Below are positions 62,512 through 64,000 of a stretch of DNA of 64,000 bases, piece after piece. The first letter of the stretch is position 1. Each line of letters begins with the position of its first letter. Origin of the DNA: Prevotella sp. (lineage in GTDB: Bacteria > Bacteroidota > Bacteroidia > Bacteroidales > Bacteroidaceae); the NCBI GenBank assembly GCA_017478025.1, contig JAFVGZ010000025.1, positions 1 through 64,000 on the forward strand, given 5' to 3'. The notes beneath the pieces are model-generated. The model was not told where the DNA came from. It did not search any database and saw nothing but the letters and a program-made list of their open reading frames with translations. Both the position numbers and the translations under genes were made by a program.

Positions 62512-64000
62512 ATGTATAAAATAGTAACAAAGAAACAATTCTCAGAGAAGGTATTCCTTTTCGAGATTGAGGCTCCGCTGATAGCGAAGAGCCGTAAGCC
62601 CGGTAATTTCGTTATAGTACGCGTGGATAAGCACAGTGAGCGCATGCCGCTGACTATTGCAGACTCTGATACGGAGCGTGGCACTATCACTCTTGTGATA
62701 CAAGAGGTTGGACTGTCATCCACAAAGTTGTGTAACAAGGAAGTGGGTGACGAGGTGGCTGACGTAGTAGGACCTCTCGGCAACCCTACACACATCGAGA
62801 AGTTCGGTACGGTGGTATGTGCCTGCGGCGGTGTGGGTGCTGCACCGATGCTGCCAATCGTGCGCGGCCTGAAGGCTGCCGGCAACAGAGTGCTCACTGT
62901 GCTGGCTGGCAGAACGGCGGAGTTGGTAATCTTGGAAGACGAGCTGCGCGCTTCTTCCGATGAGCTTATCATCATGACCGATGACGGTTCAAAGGGCGAG
63001 AAGGGCGTAGTGACAATAGGTATTGAGAAGTTCTGTGAGCAGGAGCATGTTGACAAGGCTTTCGCTATCGGACCTCCGATAATGATGAAGTTCTCTTGCC
63101 TGACAACGCAGAAGTATGGCATCTCAACAGACGTGAGCCTTAACACCATCATGGTGGACGGAACAGGTATGTGCGGTGCATGTCGCCTCACCATCGGCGG
63201 TAAGACAAAGTTCGTATGTATTGACGGACCGGAGTTTGACGGAGCCCTTGTAGATTGGGACGAGATGTTCAAGCGCATGGGCACCTTCAAGAAGGCTGAG
63301 CAGGAGGAGATGGAGCACTATGCAGAGCATGTGTATAAGGACAGCGAGGGCGGCAAGGCCGAAGACACTGACGTGACGATGGACGTGGCTCCCGTTGACG
63401 ATCCTATTGAAGTGCTTACCGATCGTAAGGCTCCTTGGCGCGAAGAGCTGCGCAAGAGCATGAAGCCAAAGGAGCGCACTCAGATAGAAAGAGTGAAGAT
63501 GCCTGAGCTGGATCCCGTTTACCGCGCTACCACAAGGACTGAAGAGGTGAACAAGGGTCTGACGAAGCAGATGGCGCTGACAGAAGCAAAGCGTTGTCTG
63601 GACTGCGCTAAGCCAACCTGCGTAGAGGGCTGTCCGGTCAACATCGACATTCCTTCATTTGTGAAGAACATTGAGAGAGGTCAGTTCCTGGCTGCTGCCA
63701 AGGTATTGAAGAATACCTCAGCCCTGCCTGCCGTCTGCGGTCGTGTATGTCCGCAGGAGAAGCAGTGCGAGAGCAAGTGTATCCATCTGAAGATGAATGA
63801 GCCAGCTGTTGCCATAGGTTACCTGGAGCGCTTCGCTGCCGACTATGAGAGACAGTCAGGACAGATGTCACTGCCTGAGATTGCACCGGCCAACGGCGTC
63901 AAGATTGCTGTGGTAGGTTCAGGACCTGCTGGATTGTCTTTTGCCGGCGACATGGTGAAGAAGGGTTATGACGTATATGTCTTTGAGGCTCTCCATGAGA
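62512..64000 (+). CDS. fused PyrK/GltD-type flavoprotein (NfnAB-like), 3' end outside window
   Basis: The frame opens at ATG 62512 (MYKIVTKKQFSEKVFLFEIE) and is still open at 64000 (about 496 codons). Residues 1-280 form a PyrK/SudB/NfnA-like unit: FAD/NAD reductase fold with CACGGVGAAPMLPIV and a [2Fe-2S] site (GTGMCGACRLTI plus a later Cys in FVCIDGP). From about 340 a GltD/NfnB-like unit begins with two [4Fe-4S] motifs (RCLDCAKPTCVEGCPVNIDI; VCGRVCPQEKQCESKC) and an FAD motif (IAVVGSGPAGLS). The fusion is common in Bacteroidota and annotated as bifunctional DHODH-B subunit/glutamate synthase; NfnAB-type ferredoxin:NADP transhydrogenase is the more likely activity, but that is inferred. Confidence 0.92.
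   Translation, partial: MYKIVTKKQFSEKVFLFEIEAPLIAKSRKPGNFVIVRVDKHSERMPLTIADSDTERGTITLVIQEVGLSSTKLCNKEVGDEVADVVGPLGNPTHIEKFGTVVCACGGVGAAPMLPIVRGLKAAGNRVLTVLAGRTAELVILEDELRASSDELIIMTDDGSKGEKGVVTIGIEKFCEQEHVDKAFAIGPPIMMKFSCLTTQKYGISTDVSLNTIMVDGTGMCGACRLTIGGKTKFVCIDGPEFDGALVDWDEMFKRMGTFKKAEQEEMEHYAEHVYKDSEGGKAEDTDVTMDVAPVDDPIEVLTDRKAPWREELRKSMKPKERTQIERVKMPELDPVYRATTRTEEVNKGLTKQMALTEAKRCLDCAKPTCVEGCPVNIDIPSFVKNIERGQFLAAAKVLKNTSALPAVCGRVCPQEKQCESKCIHLKMNEPAVAIGYLERFAADYERQSGQMSLPEIAPANGVKIAVVGSGPAGLSFAGDMVKKGYDVYVFEALHE

Overview
The window is chromosomal DNA from a member of the Bacteroidales, most likely a Prevotella-like (Prevotellaceae) species. The evidence is the partial 16S rRNA gene at the left edge, repeated promoters of the Bacteroidota type (TTTG, 19-20 bp, TAnnTTTG), a complete type IX secretion core cluster, PorT, OmpA-type major porin and SusC/BtuB-like TonB receptors. 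I see no integrase, transposase gene, prophage or CRISPR array. Most of the window is housekeeping gene space, but the gaps between genes are rich in short repeats.

Layout. 1-689 is the 5' half of a 16S gene on the minus strand, with its promoter at 980-1010. Then come ald (-), a GH3/M15 fusion lipoprotein and sstT (+), a BtuB-like TonB receptor (-), and a minus-strand operon of DUF1599, a DoxX-like membrane protein fused in frame to triosephosphate isomerase, a SPOR-domain protein and exonuclease III. queD, queE and folE (+) form a deazapurine/pterin cluster. A long minus-strand run follows: hflX, DUF4954, M16 peptidase, class I fumarase and a Ca2+/Na+ antiporter, with recG, ispD and a DJ-1 family protein to its right. 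Divergent from DJ-1 are nadK and an ABC exporter (+). Then come a coiled-coil lipoprotein, an M23 endopeptidase and porT (-), and a 54-residue ferredoxin (+).

35.2-41.3 kb holds the T9SS core porP-porK-porL-porM-porN (-). 42.2-48.8 kb holds an apparent iron-acquisition/redox operon (-): outer-membrane porin, imelysin, di-heme DUF1111 protein, and the fused cytochrome c maturation protein CcsBA that would attach the hemes. fabG and a YfhO-like giant membrane protein (-) follow. On the plus strand are an abundant OmpA-family porin, a DUF3868/OmpA/DUF3575 protein with a DUF5119 lipoprotein (fimbria-type accessory pair), a second TonB receptor, an AlkD-like HEAT protein, serS, and the start of a fused PyrK/GltD-type (NfnAB-like) flavoprotein cut by the window end.

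The most unusual content is (i) several four-copy tandem arrays with exact 21-22 bp period, each just 3' of a gene; (ii) a hairpin REP-like family, including three copies at exactly 65-bp period; (iii) a roughly 450-bp dispersed element whose second copy is bounded by 37-bp identical direct repeats; (iv) two unusual gene fusions (GH3-M15 and DoxX-TIM); and (v) a shared extended promoter that puts the predicted transcription start at or next to the start codon of hflX and the M23 gene.
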